64,000 nucleotides of DNA from Caldicellulosiruptor saccharolyticus DSM 8903. GTDB lineage: Bacteria; Bacillota; Thermoanaerobacteria; Caldicellulosiruptorales; Caldicellulosiruptoraceae. Positions 37,201 through 48,683 of this stretch are shown in pieces. The first letter of the stretch is position 1, and each line of letters begins with the position of its first letter. Under the pieces are notes generated by a model, which worked only from the letters and a program-made list of their open reading frames with translations, had not been told where the DNA came from and made no database searches. Made by a program: the position numbers and the translations under genes. The stretch is taken from assembly GCF_000016545.1 (NCBI RefSeq), contig NC_009437.1, forward strand, positions 2,878,501-2,942,500, in the 5' to 3' direction.

Positions 37201-37695
37201 TAAGTATAAATCCTTTAACAACACTTCCCCTTTTACACCACTGTTTTTAATTTCAAATGATATTCTTTCTACAAACCTGTGAACTCTTTTAAAACATCTG
37301 TAATGATTGAACTCTTCAATAGGAATTGATAATTTATGCCATCCCTTACCTATTATACTTACCGTTTTCTTCAAAACTTCTTCGATTCCCTTTTCATTAT
37401 AATTGTCTCGTTGTTGATTAGTAACCAAATTGAGAGTATGCAATCTAATTTCTAACTCCAATAATTCCTCTCCAGGATTGTAAATTTCAAAAATTAAATA
37501 TCTCCACTCACTTAAATCAACATTTATTTTGCAAAAATTTACTAATCCCTTTTTCCACCAGAGTCCCTTTTCTTTTAGGTTAAAAACCAATTCGCACTTG
37601 TTGGTTTCTGTTATCCTTAAAAATTGCTTATCATCCTCAGTAACCATAAAAGAATTCTCCTGCACTGGAGTATAGTGTTCAAGTATATTTAACAT
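34225..37695 (-). CDS. Large heparinase II/III-like protein, cytosolic
   Basis: 1,156 residues, no signal peptide. Residues 1-270 are two beta-sandwich domains (an all-beta sugar-binding-like unit, then an Ig-like unit, GEIIEYEVKIKNISSITKVIW). The alpha/alpha toroid covers about 280-590 (NWEIFELAGAVFSSLVIKDFYWLERFLFG). The heparinase II/III motif follows near 655-670 as GVHGGAHGHFDRCSLVSLMRYG, with YVQSSINHNMVVVDLKQQMPQ. The C-terminal beta-region includes an NPCBM-like segment (GLGGEPIDYNQESVIRVDISK). It differs from the 752-residue lyase in size and motif spacing, so the two probably act on different linkages. Confidence 0.82.
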   Translation of the reverse strand: MLNILEHYTPVQENSFMVTEDDKQFLRITETNKCELVFNLKEKGLWWKKGLVNFCKINVDLSEWRYLIFEIYNPGEELLELEIRLHTLNLVTNQQRDNYNEKGIEEVLKKTVSIIGKGWHKLSIPIEEFNHYRCFKRVHRFVERISFEIKNSGVKGEVLLKDLYLANGRDIVISCELLSRAGKIGEIIEYEVKIKNISSITKVIWIEQEKYGWEVMETEIKPDKVILKPDEQVNVKINVKISDRVPEGGIEKQKVKIYYTSASNNLEFETIEFITVCTLKNPYLIHTVEGWQRVREKIEKYEWAKKEAKKIIERAENWMPPEKRDSSYLFYSYTDEEEMVNCAYAYQLTLEKRFAEKVAKMLKIFGDPNIGYPATYQVCNCSMVQEGHFFKHLALAYDLIYNAEVLNEEDHKNIQNAFRLYLNMLDKAIRGISNWEIFELAGAVFSSLVIKDFYWLERFLFGPFGVEEQISKGILDDGWWFECSIGYNIAAARELTLIANACDKWGYDIGHRKYSPNYKECVVPEMNYSLERIAVKLDTGPKSNRNFRCIKDLWDSLLMVSDYRGVIFGFNDATEHRLDGKVFDLAYFYYRDPRYAEMIKKSNERDVIFGVEELSTESYEFYKKSFYTSHSGVVVLRAQDKNREMKDRIQAVLKFGVHGGAHGHFDRCSLVSLMRYGRSFYNPEVIWYSYPSFMYRFYVQSSINHNMVVVDLKQQMPQHGKISQFYSGNKMQVACVEVETQWAYPQYGGLKYNPKQTFEEKCWEEGRYVPIPSSHPKYAEMSGFTEPVFQRRLAILTDDYLLTLDYLKGANNHIFDCLFHLENVRFVEAEQKYLIEHTEQLTTDPLTSAQFITDCNWFKIKLPAWLSSNMIFTGDNEKDRTKYNDPGNLNIDIHPLWPQDFIAWIGTAPEAQNVQKRVWYKIIGDGKLLKEGKLGTWVLGRDDIELDIAGIKTLEMRVKAEPAFLVLKSKDILKTIFWADPVIVASDGKIVDLCREDIPKKFINCEINEDTSKDYYGGSIIIQGKRFTKGLGGEPIDYNQESVIRVDISKLEGKILKLSIGGVFPVGKEKKARKVVGIRSEGEEALFVNLMEVYESQKMVKYCTVDENGVIHVMLNDGREHQIMYRNLNKKEAKPEVEFIEIKGFDIMKESTNNDI

Positions 37696-37712
37696 TCCAA
37701 TCTTGTCCTCCT

Positions 37713-38576
37713 TTATTCAATCAATTTCTTATATAACTCTGGTCTTCTTCTCATGAGTCGAACTTCCCTCATTGAAGTATATCCACTATCATAAGTAATT
37801 CCATATTGCAACGGCGGAAGTTTGTGAATATCAATCTCGCACTTTATAATTTCTATTCTATCTCTTTTACCTTGAACTAATATTTCTCCATTCCCACAAA
37901 CTACACAGGAGGGATCTTGAAAAGGTGGAATAACACCTTTCTTAGGAATAGCCATTGCTGCCACTACATAAATCCCATTTTCATATGCTCTGCAAATGCC
38001 GTATTTGTTTTCCCATCCCCAAGTTGGACAAATAATAATGTCAGCACCGCTTAGTGCTAAAATTCTTGCTGCTTCCGGAAATTGCATATCCCAACAAATA
38101 AGTATCCCTACTTTCCCTATGTCAGTATCAAACACTTTAAATTCATTTCCCGGACACAAGTTTGTTTCTTCACCAACTGCTAAATGAACTTTATCATAAA
38201 CATCAACGATATCACCTTTTCTATTAATAAATAAGGCAGAATTGTAAGCCTTATTTTCCCTTGAAGTATATAATCCAACAACTATGTTACATCTGTATTT
38301 CTTAGCGATTTCACAGACTTTTTTTACTGTCTCACCATCGAGAGGGTCAGTGAGCTGTTTAAAAAATTTTGTCCTTTTGTTGGAGGGTATTATTGCATTA
38401 ACAGCTTCTGGCGTAACAATAAGATCTGGGTGATCTTTTGCTGCTTGTTCTATCAAATAACAAATCTCATAAAGTGTTTTCCTTTTTATATTCTCAAAAT
38501 ATTCTATCGGGTATTTTTCATAATCCTCTACTTCAAAATCAACAAATTGCCTACTTTGGACAATTGACACTCTCAT
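37713..38576 (-). CDS. Carbon-nitrogen hydrolase (nitrilase superfamily)
   Basis: 287 residues with all three catalytic residues of the superfamily: Glu in DLIVTPEAVNAI (about 58), Lys in DVYDKVHLAVGEE (about 133), and Cys in VGILICWDMQFPEAARILALSGADIIICPTWGW (about 162). The family hydrolyses nitriles, amides or carbamyl groups. It is 17 nt from the lyase gene and 15 nt from GH88, so it belongs to the operon. Removal of an amide or N-acyl group from an amino-sugar or amidated uronate is one possible role, but the substrate is not shown by sequence. Confidence 0.87.
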   Translation of the reverse strand: MRVSIVQSRQFVDFEVEDYEKYPIEYFENIKRKTLYEICYLIEQAAKDHPDLIVTPEAVNAIIPSNKRTKFFKQLTDPLDGETVKKVCEIAKKYRCNIVVGLYTSRENKAYNSALFINRKGDIVDVYDKVHLAVGEETNLCPGNEFKVFDTDIGKVGILICWDMQFPEAARILALSGADIIICPTWGWENKYGICRAYENGIYVVAAMAIPKKGVIPPFQDPSCVVCGNGEILVQGKRDRIEIIKCEIDIHKLPPLQYGITYDSGYTSMREVRLMRRRPELYKKLIE

Positions 38577-38591
38577 TCCAAGTCATCCTCT

Positions 38592-39731
38592 TTACCAAAA
38601 CACTTCGCATTTAGTTAATCTACGAACTAATATTTCCATTAGGAAATAATCCCCCCAACTGGTATATGCGTTTTTAGCAATTTTAACTTTGTCACCAACT
38701 TGAGCATCCTTCAAAATTCCTCTACAGCTTAAATCTAAATTGACATACTCTTCGCAAATTATCTCAAGAGTGTTTTTAATATATTCTTCAACTTTAGGCA
38801 TAGAACGATATTTCAAAATTTCATCAAAGCCACACATGGCAATAACAGCTGCTGAAGTATCAACTATATGAGGTGCATCAGCTGTTAATTTAAAATCCCA
38901 TTTTGGAATAAGGTTTTCCTTAGTATTTTCAAGGTATTTTTCAGCAATCTTAATCGATAAATCAAGATATTTTTCTTCCTTAGTGTGTTTATAACATAAA
39001 GCAAGCCCATAAATGGCCCATGCAGTTCCTCTTGCCCAATGGGAGTCTACATTAAATCCACAGTAATTTTCTGGCTGAATAGGCTCACCAGTAAAGATAT
39101 TAAATCTGTAAGCATGATAGAGAGAATAGTCATCTCTCACTAAGTACTTTATTACTGTTTCAACATGAGCTTTGGCTACATCAAAATAAATTTTCACATT
39201 TGTCTCTTCAAACGCCCAAAATAATAACGGTACATTCATCAAACTATCTACAATTATAAGTCCACTGTATTGATCATCTAATTTGTTGATGTTTCCCCAT
39301 GCTTGAATAAAATTCCCCTTAATATTAAATCTTTTTAATAATTCATCTGCAGCTCTCAACGAAATATTTCTTAAATCATTATCACCCGTAATCTTGTATA
39401 AGCCAACTGAATATAGGATATAGAGGAAGCCCAAATCATGCATAGTATTATACCAATATTTCTCTACTTTGTCTTTGTATCTATCTTTAATAGAAAACAA
39501 TTTCTGTAGAAAATATGTATCTTTTGTAATTTCATATGATAGCAATGCCATTCCCGTAAAAAAAGAGGTTGTCCAATTTCCTATATCAAAAAAGTTCTCG
39601 TTAAACCTTTCATATTTTCCTTCTTCGTCAAATGACCAACTTGTAAAGCTATTTACCAAATCATTAATATTTATCCTTGTTTTTTCTACGCATGTATCTA
39701 ATGTCATTTCCAATTTATTATAATTTTTCAT
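38592..39731 (-). CDS. GH88 unsaturated glucuronyl hydrolase
   Basis: About 379 residues of alpha6/alpha6-barrel. Family landmarks include NTMHDLGFLYILYSVGLYKITG with the first catalytic Asp, KLDDQYSGLIIVDSLMNVPLLFWA with the second (near residue 150), and GFNVDSHWARGTAWAIYGLALCYKHT. GH88 enzymes hydrate the 4,5-unsaturated uronic acid left by lyases and release it for KduI. The ATG at 39731 has AGGAGG 8 nt upstream; an upstream in-frame ATG (39773) would overlap the GH39 gene and lacks such a site. No signal peptide, so the enzyme is cytosolic. Confidence 0.92.
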   Translation of the reverse strand: MKNYNKLEMTLDTCVEKTRININDLVNSFTSWSFDEEGKYERFNENFFDIGNWTTSFFTGMALLSYEITKDTYFLQKLFSIKDRYKDKVEKYWYNTMHDLGFLYILYSVGLYKITGDNDLRNISLRAADELLKRFNIKGNFIQAWGNINKLDDQYSGLIIVDSLMNVPLLFWAFEETNVKIYFDVAKAHVETVIKYLVRDDYSLYHAYRFNIFTGEPIQPENYCGFNVDSHWARGTAWAIYGLALCYKHTKEEKYLDLSIKIAEKYLENTKENLIPKWDFKLTADAPHIVDTSAAVIAMCGFDEILKYRSMPKVEEYIKNTLEIICEEYVNLDLSCRGILKDAQVGDKVKIAKNAYTSWGDYFLMEILVRRLTKCEVFW

Positions 39732-39750
39732 TCTGCATACCTCCTTGTAA

Positions 39751-41325
39751 TCACAAAGCTCGTACTTCTTCAATAAGTACTATTGCCCATCTTGGGAGAG
39801 TTAAAACCAATGTTTGGCTTTTATCTATATTTACATAATAAGTTTTACCTTGCAATAGTTTCTCCCTGAGAGTCCTAACTTCTTCTTTACTGAGATACTC
39901 TTTAAACCCCATTTTTTCCCATTCATATAATGCATTTCCGTGTTCTTTATCTATCATCTCTATCCTTAATTTTTCTATAGGTTTATCGCTCTTGATAACA
40001 ATTTTAAATTGTTTGTCATTCCCTATCCTTTCTATTTCATCTATTAAATCTCTTTTTGGATATGGAGATATTGGAATTGCCTTGGTATACTCCTCTGGAA
40101 AGTTGTAAATTATCATTCTTAACTTTGCATTTTCATCCATTGTGGCCAAATAATTGTTGCCCTTTGAAATAAAATACTCTCCCATTTTACTCAAAAACCT
40201 GTATGCATGAAATGTAGGTTTCGGAAGTCCTACAAAATTTAATAGTCCAAACCCACCATGAAACATAGAACATCCTGCACCTTGTTCTTCAAAAATATCT
40301 GTAAATGTCCAATATGATAAGGAATTTGCTAATCCAATTGTTTCGATATTAGTTCTAATTACATACGTTGCCGCCGGAAGAGAGTCATGGGTACAGTCTC
40401 TTGAAGAAGGACTTGAATTCTACTCAGTCAGATGAATTTCTAAATTTTCCATATCCAATTCTTTTAAAACTCTATTCAGCCACAACAAATCTTTTATTGT
40501 AGCATTTACATCTCTTGTATAACCTTTTAGCTCTTTATTACCCTCATCAAATGCAAAATCCGTAGGATAGGGATGTGTAGAAATAAAATCAACTGGAACA
40601 GAATTGTTTTTACAAAAACTAAGAAATTCTTTAATCCACACTCCTTTCCATTCATGCTTATCTATGTCTGTTTCAAAAGTCTTATGTTTGCTGATATCTT
40701 CAACCTCTCCATCAAACCTGTCGTCAGGAACAAAATTGCTGGTTGCTGGTCCACCAACTTTTAGACTTACATCAACTGACTTTATTGTCTCCGCTGTGAT
40801 TCTATAAAGATCAAAGTATTGACTTTTTGTCCCGCTCCAAAAAGCTTTCAGATTTGGCTCATTCCATACTTCAAAGTACCACTTTCGCACCTCTTCTATT
40901 CCATATCTTTCTATCCAATGTTTTACGGTAAATTTTACGAGGTCAGCCCACTTTTTATAATCTTTAGGTGGTGTTACATTCGCCTTCCACCAAAATTGAG
41001 TTTGGGTTCCCGATGCTAAATCCGAAGGACAAAATGCAAGTTCAACAAAAGGTCTTATACCAATCTCTAACAACCTATCATAAAGTTCATCTACATAATA
41101 CCAATTATAAGTTCCTTGGCCATTAATTTCTTTATACACAAACATGTCATCATGGAAAATTCCATGAAACCTAATATACTTAAATCCACATTCATTTACT
41201 ATAAACTTTAGCTGTTCTTGCCAATTTGCATAAAGTCCTTCATGGGCTCTTCCTGCACCAATACAATAATTCCAATGTTTGTGATGCTTAGCCTTTGGAA
41301 TTTTTACAACTTTAATTGTTTGCAT
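39751..41325 (-). pseudogene. GH39 glycosidase (beta-xylosidase/iduronidase family) with one in-frame amber codon
   Basis: The frame continues unbroken from the ATG at 41325 to the stop at 39751 (524 codons) except for one TAG at 40420-40422 (codon 302). The N-terminal part shows GH39 features: FKYIRFHGIFHDDMFVYKE, PFVELAFCPSDLASG and YFEVWNEPNLKAFWSGTK with the acid/base Glu. The nucleophile Glu is codon 301, in EIHLTE, directly before the stop. After it the family continues NSSPSSRDCTHDSLPAA and YWTFTDIFEE. TGG (Trp) to TAG is the simplest cause. It heads the GH88-nitrilase-lyase genes. Unless read through, the product lacks the last 223 residues and is inactive. Confidence 0.9.
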
Positions 41326-42179
41326 TACTCTTTTTTATTTTCCTCCTTGAAAAAATATTTTCTTAACATGAATTTTAATTGTTTTCTGTACATTTAGCAA
41401 GTTGGCTTTTTTAATATAATACGTCTGTGATAAAATTAAAAGTGTTTACACTATGACATTTCTATAACATGATAAAAAACAAACATAGCCTACTCAGCAT
41501 CATTCTGAAGCTTCCTCTATAGTTCTTGAAGTGCCTTTTTCCCTATTCGTGAGGCGTATGAATGAGGAAATACCAAATAGGTTTGTAACCTCCATCTGTG
41601 TTCTTTCCTTGCCACTTTTAAGATTACCTGAGCTTAATAAACTTGGTTTTAGATTTTTTGTGCTTTTTAATAGATTTTTAAACTTGGATCTTCTACTCAA
41701 GCTGAGCTTTCAACTTTCTTTCTTAAATATTTATCTCTCGTGTAGATCAACTCTAAATTTTTGTTGGAAAAATTCTTTGGTCAGAATTTGATATCTTTTA
41801 TCAGCACCGTTTAATCCAGTCTCATATTATTCCCGTCAATGGACTCAATGATCTCATAACCTCTGGCTTTTGTTGTATAGTAACCTAAAAGTTTTTTAGC
41901 AGATATTAAAACCTAAGAGTATTAGAAAGTTTATATACTGAAGCAAACTTTTTCTTTCTCCTTCGAAATTTGCCTTTAGCCTTAAAACACTCACTTATAT
42001 TCTTGTTTACTTCCTACCAGAAGCTCATTTTTCATCGCTATTTCTGCCTCCGGTTCTCCTAAAATACAGCTTTCACTTTAGCATTTATTTCTTTTTGCAA
42101 AGTCTTTAGAGTCTTGTCACGCATATTGCTCATACAACAAATTTAACACCTTATTTGGGCGGTTTCCTGAAAATGTCCA

Positions 42180-42560
42180 CAAAGAGTTTGCCCAAGTCCT
42201 CTGTCATGCTTGGAAACTTATAAATCAACTCCATTGAGGCTTTTCACTTTAAGGCTATGAATGAAAGTTTTTTCCGCCAAAAATTTTGAACTCCATGCTG
42301 TAATAGTAGGGTCAACATTTTTTACAAAGCTTAGAAATTGTAACTTCTGAAAATTTAGTGCTAAAAAATTCATAAGTTATTGCCTTAACCATTCGTGTGA
42401 ATACTTCGTTTACTACCGTCTCCGTCAATGTCAGCAAAAGTATTTGTTCACTCTTCTGGTAATAAGCAAAGGGTTAAGGATGAATTTACTATTGCAAATT
42501 TTTGGAACTCTTAAAGCTATAGGCCCTCCCCTGGTGACCTAAATTCCTTAAATAATAACT
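42180..42560 (-). pseudogene. Degraded Mutator/IS256-type transposase remnant
   Basis: Read across frames on the minus strand, fragments match the N-terminal half of Mutator transposases: a segment like LNPLLITRRVNKYFADIDGDG, then VNEVFTRMVKAI, VTISKLCKK.DPTITAWSSKFLAEKTF. At least four stops or shifts interrupt it. It is distinct from and far older than the two other IS256-type elements in the window. Confidence 0.5.
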
Positions 42561-42739
42561 GTGGCAATAATTCTGCCTCTTTTCTGTTCTTTTATTAGGT
42601 TCAGCATTAATCTGTTTAGTAGTTTAGACCCCTAAAATTTGATTGAGCCCAAACTTTAAAAACTTAACCAGTTGCTTATCTTTTCTTACTTTTACAAATG
42701 GGTAACGTAAAATCTCAGAGCCTATGATAATATAATAAT

Positions 42740-42819
42740 TGAGCCATTTTCCACCCCTCCAGTTAGATTTTTAGGTTCTTCTTAATTTTTATTCTCACCA
42801 ACGGGTAGAAAATGGCTCA
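42740..42819. repeat. 12-bp inverted repeat TGAGCCATTTTC
   Basis: TGAGCCATTTTC (42740-42751) and GAAAATGGCTCA (42808-42819) are perfect inverted copies 56 bp apart. They may be the end of the old IS or a terminator after lacZ. Confidence 0.5.
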
Positions 42820-42938
42820 GTCTCTTTTTACACAATTATATAGACTTAAACTTACAAAACTCCTAAAATTTCTTTGTATCTCTATTAGACAAGTGTTAGC
42901 AAGATCCTCAATAAATTTTTTATGGTTGAATTAAAATA

Positions 42939-46055
<3,117 letters not shown>

Positions 46056-46067
46056 TTAATAAATCCT

Positions 46068-46853
46068 TCAAATTAGGCTTTGTTTTTGATATATTTTGAG
46101 AATATCTGATATTTCTTGTGCAGCTTCTTTTATCAATTCTATAAAATATCCCTCATTTTCTTCGTTAACTCGGATCGTGGGAACTGCTATACTAATAGCC
46201 GCTATTATTTGCTCATTATGATTGAAAATCGGTGCTCCAAAACATCTTACACCTTCCGAAGATTCTTCATAGTCGAGAGCATACCCGTTTTCTCTCACTT
46301 TTCGTATCTCCTCTATTAACTTTTCTACCTCACAGATGGTGTTAGCGGTTAATCGCTCAGGCGGTTGTTGAGAGTATAATTCTCTCAATTCCTTATCACT
46401 CAACCCAGATAGTAACGCTTTTCCAAGTGCTGTAGCATGAGCGGGTATGCGTTTACCTATGGAAGAAGCAATCCGAATAGGATGATTAGATTCAATTTTT
46501 GCAATATAAATTACATCGCGTCCATCTCTTACTGCGAGGTGGACTGTTTCATTGGATTTTCTTGCTACTTTTGCTACTACTGCCATTATTGCATCCATAA
46601 ATTCTGATTCTCTCAAGTAACCGCTTCCCACTTCAAACATTTTGATACCCATCTTGTACCGATTAGTTGCGGAGTCAAAAATAAGATATTTTCTCTCCAC
46701 TAATGTGTTAAGAAGAGATAATGCACTACTTTTAGGAATTCCCAATTTTTGTGATATATTACTTAAAGTTAATCCTTCTGAACAGGAAGCTATCAGTTCC
46801 ATAATATCTAATGCTCTTTGCAAGGAACGATGCAAGTTTTTTCCTTTTTCCAT
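46068..46853 (-). CDS. IclR-family transcriptional regulator
   Basis: 261 residues. The N-terminal winged HTH is LQRALDIMELIASCSEGLTLSNISQKLGIPKSSALSLLNTLVERKYL (about 10-56). The effector domain carries IPAHATALGKALLSGLSDKELRELY and GVRCFGAPIFNHNEQIIAAISIAVP, which in this family binds small acids. GGGGGAG precedes the ATG. It is the last gene of the sugar-acid operon before lacZ, and the obvious candidate to bind the inverted-repeat cluster just downstream of the operon promoter (55220-55254). Confidence 0.93.
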   Translation of the reverse strand: MEKGKNLHRSLQRALDIMELIASCSEGLTLSNISQKLGIPKSSALSLLNTLVERKYLIFDSATNRYKMGIKMFEVGSGYLRESEFMDAIMAVVAKVARKSNETVHLAVRDGRDVIYIAKIESNHPIRIASSIGKRIPAHATALGKALLSGLSDKELRELYSQQPPERLTANTICEVEKLIEEIRKVRENGYALDYEESSEGVRCFGAPIFNHNEQIIAAISIAVPTIRVNEENEGYFIELIKEAAQEISDILKIYQKQSLI

Positions 46854-46924
46854 TTATTTTATCTCCCCCACTTTTCAATTTGCAAATCTTGTGCAAGCAA
46901 CTTTCTAGAATATCTATCAACATT

Positions 46925-47656
46925 TTATTCTAACAAATTTTTGTATTCAAGTACTCTCCAATCATGGCTAGGCAATACTATACACTTTTCTTCTTTCACC
47001 ATAGAAATGGCTTTTATGCATTCTTCCAAATTATAAAAAAGACCGACAGGAATTTCTTCTTCTATATTTTTGTATGTCATAATAGTATCTCCACTAATGA
47101 TGATTTTCCTCTCTCCTAAACGTACTTCTACTATCTGAGAACCTGGGGTGTGTCCTCCAATTTTAATTACTTTAATAACTTCATTTATAAATTTGTCGCC
47201 ATTCAAAATTAATACCTTTCCTTCATTGATTTTCTTGAAGATAGGTTGTGTAAAAAATTTTATATAGCCAGGTTCCCAAACGGGGGCACTCAATGCCCAT
47301 CCTAACTCTTTAAGTTGAAACACTACCCTTGCATTGGGAAATAAATCTATATTACCAATATGATCCCAGTGTAAATGAGTACAAATTATGAGTTCAATTT
47401 CTTCGGGATCAATATTATTTTCGTTAAGTATATCTTCAATTCTCTTTTTTTGCCCAAATCTTAAATTTGTCGCTTTCTCACACTCTTCGATTTTTCCAAA
47501 ACCTGTATCTACTAAGATATGATTAGTTGCTGTTCTAATATAAAATGAAAAAGATGGCACCATTCCCTCATGAAGTATGTTTCCTCCCCTATACTTTATG
47601 CCATCATGAACAGGTCCAAACTCACCTATCAAAAGAGGTTTTATTTCATATATCAT
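46925..47656 (-). CDS. MBL-fold metallohydrolase (lactonase-like)
   Basis: 243 residues with the metallo-beta-lactamase signature THLHWDHIGN (HxHxDH, about 92-99), GGHTPGSQIVEV, ISGDTIM and the last His in LPSHDW. The arrangement matches the AHL-lactonase/AttM-type subgroup with two zincs. Because it sits with two Gfo/Idh dehydrogenases, an acid-sugar dehydratase and an aldolase, hydrolysis of a sugar lactone made by a dehydrogenase is a reasonable inferred role. It lies 25 bp downstream of the second dehydrogenase gene. Confidence 0.85.
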   Translation of the reverse strand: MIYEIKPLLIGEFGPVHDGIKYRGGNILHEGMVPSFSFYIRTATNHILVDTGFGKIEECEKATNLRFGQKKRIEDILNENNIDPEEIELIICTHLHWDHIGNIDLFPNARVVFQLKELGWALSAPVWEPGYIKFFTQPIFKKINEGKVLILNGDKFINEVIKVIKIGGHTPGSQIVEVRLGERKIIISGDTIMTYKNIEEEIPVGLFYNLEECIKAISMVKEEKCIVLPSHDWRVLEYKNLLE

Positions 47657-47681
47657 TCCTTCACACCTCTGTGTCTTCTTT

Positions 47682-48683
47682 TTAAAAGGTTAGTTCACCT
47701 ATTTCTTTAATATCGATCCTAAGAACCCTTTCTTCTTCAACAGCCTCTTTTATCTTATTTATTATCCACGAAGTATAATAAGCATCGTAAAGGTCAGAGA
47801 GTGGTTTTTTCCCTTTTCTTATGCACTGGTTAATAAAATAATCAACCTCTTCATCAAACATTTCTTGATAGAGAGGATATTCATTTTCTCTATTTGGAGT
47901 AAATTTAACTATATCCTTGCGTGAAAAATGAAGTCCACCTTTTTGGCACAGCACTTTTATTTTAAATGTCCACGGATCACTTGTTTCGTCTTCAGTTGCC
48001 CATGAAAGATAAATATGAGCAAGAGCTCCACTTTCAAATTCCGCAACTACCATTAAATGTTCATCCCCAGTAGGAATCTTGTCTTTCCTAAAACATCCTT
48101 TGACAGCACAAACTTTAGAAGGCAAGCCCATATAGGCTATCATAAGATATATATGATGCCACAAAACTTCCTGTAGAGGACCGTTATATTTTTCTATTAA
48201 TTCCTCTGGCATATAATATATTTCAGAGGAAAACATTGTAAAAGGTTCTCCCAAACTCCCTGAGGAAATGATTTCTTTAAAACGTCTTAGTTCACGAAGA
48301 TATATATAACTATGTCCAGGCATACATATTCTACCAACTTGTTGTGCTACTTTTGCCATCTGGCTTATTTCTTCTGGATCCATACTCACTGGCTTTTCCA
48401 CTAAAACGTGCTTTCCCTCCTTTAAAGCATGAAAAGTGTAGAAAAAATGAGTGTGAAATGGAGTTAAAACAAAAATGGCATCTATATCATTCCTTTTATA
48501 AATTTCATAGGGGGAACATACTACCACCCCCCATTGTTGTGCCCTTTTCATTGCAAGTTCTTCATTGATATCACTTACTGCAATTAATCTCACATTTTCA
48601 CACTTTCTGATAGCTTCAAAATGATTTTCTGCTACTCTTCCACACCCTATAAATCCTACTCTAACCTCATTCACATTTACCAT
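47682..48683 (-). CDS. Gfo/Idh/MocA-family oxidoreductase (1)
   Basis: 333 residues. The N-terminal Rossmann domain starts EVRVGFIGCGRVAENHFEAIRKCENVRLIAVSDI; the catalytic-Lys region is HVLVEKPVSMDPEEISQMAKVAQ (about 92-114); a C-terminal mixed beta-sheet domain follows. These enzymes oxidise or reduce a sugar carbonyl or alcohol with NAD(P). It overlaps the upstream oxidoreductase gene by 17 bp, a sign of coupled expression. Specific substrate unknown. Confidence 0.88.
   Translation of the reverse strand: MVNVNEVRVGFIGCGRVAENHFEAIRKCENVRLIAVSDINEELAMKRAQQWGVVVCSPYEIYKRNDIDAIFVLTPFHTHFFYTFHALKEGKHVLVEKPVSMDPEEISQMAKVAQQVGRICMPGHSYIYLRELRRFKEIISSGSLGEPFTMFSSEIYYMPEELIEKYNGPLQEVLWHHIYLMIAYMGLPSKVCAVKGCFRKDKIPTGDEHLMVVAEFESGALAHIYLSWATEDETSDPWTFKIKVLCQKGGLHFSRKDIVKFTPNRENEYPLYQEMFDEEVDYFINQCIRKGKKPLSDLYDAYYTSWIINKIKEAVEEERVLRIDIKEIGELTF

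Larger units (their letters stand above)
41326..42938. other. 1.6-kb decayed intergenic region
   Basis: No intact gene. The part near 42180-42560 is a degraded transposase (separate entry). The rest has many stops in all frames; an open minus-strand stretch at 41500-41700 has no recognisable family or ribosome-binding site. It separates the lyase cluster from the lacZ/oxidative-pathway genes and looks like an old insertion or deletion scar. Confidence 0.6.

Noticed and set aside
40420-40422. Pyrrolysine or selenocysteine recoding of the GH39 stop
   Set aside because: TAG is not a selenocysteine codon, no pyl genes or special stem-loop are seen, and a TGG to TAG mutation is simpler.
41500-41700. 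66-residue minus-strand open frame in the decayed region
   Set aside because: No ribosome-binding site and no recognisable family, and neighbouring sequence is full of stops.
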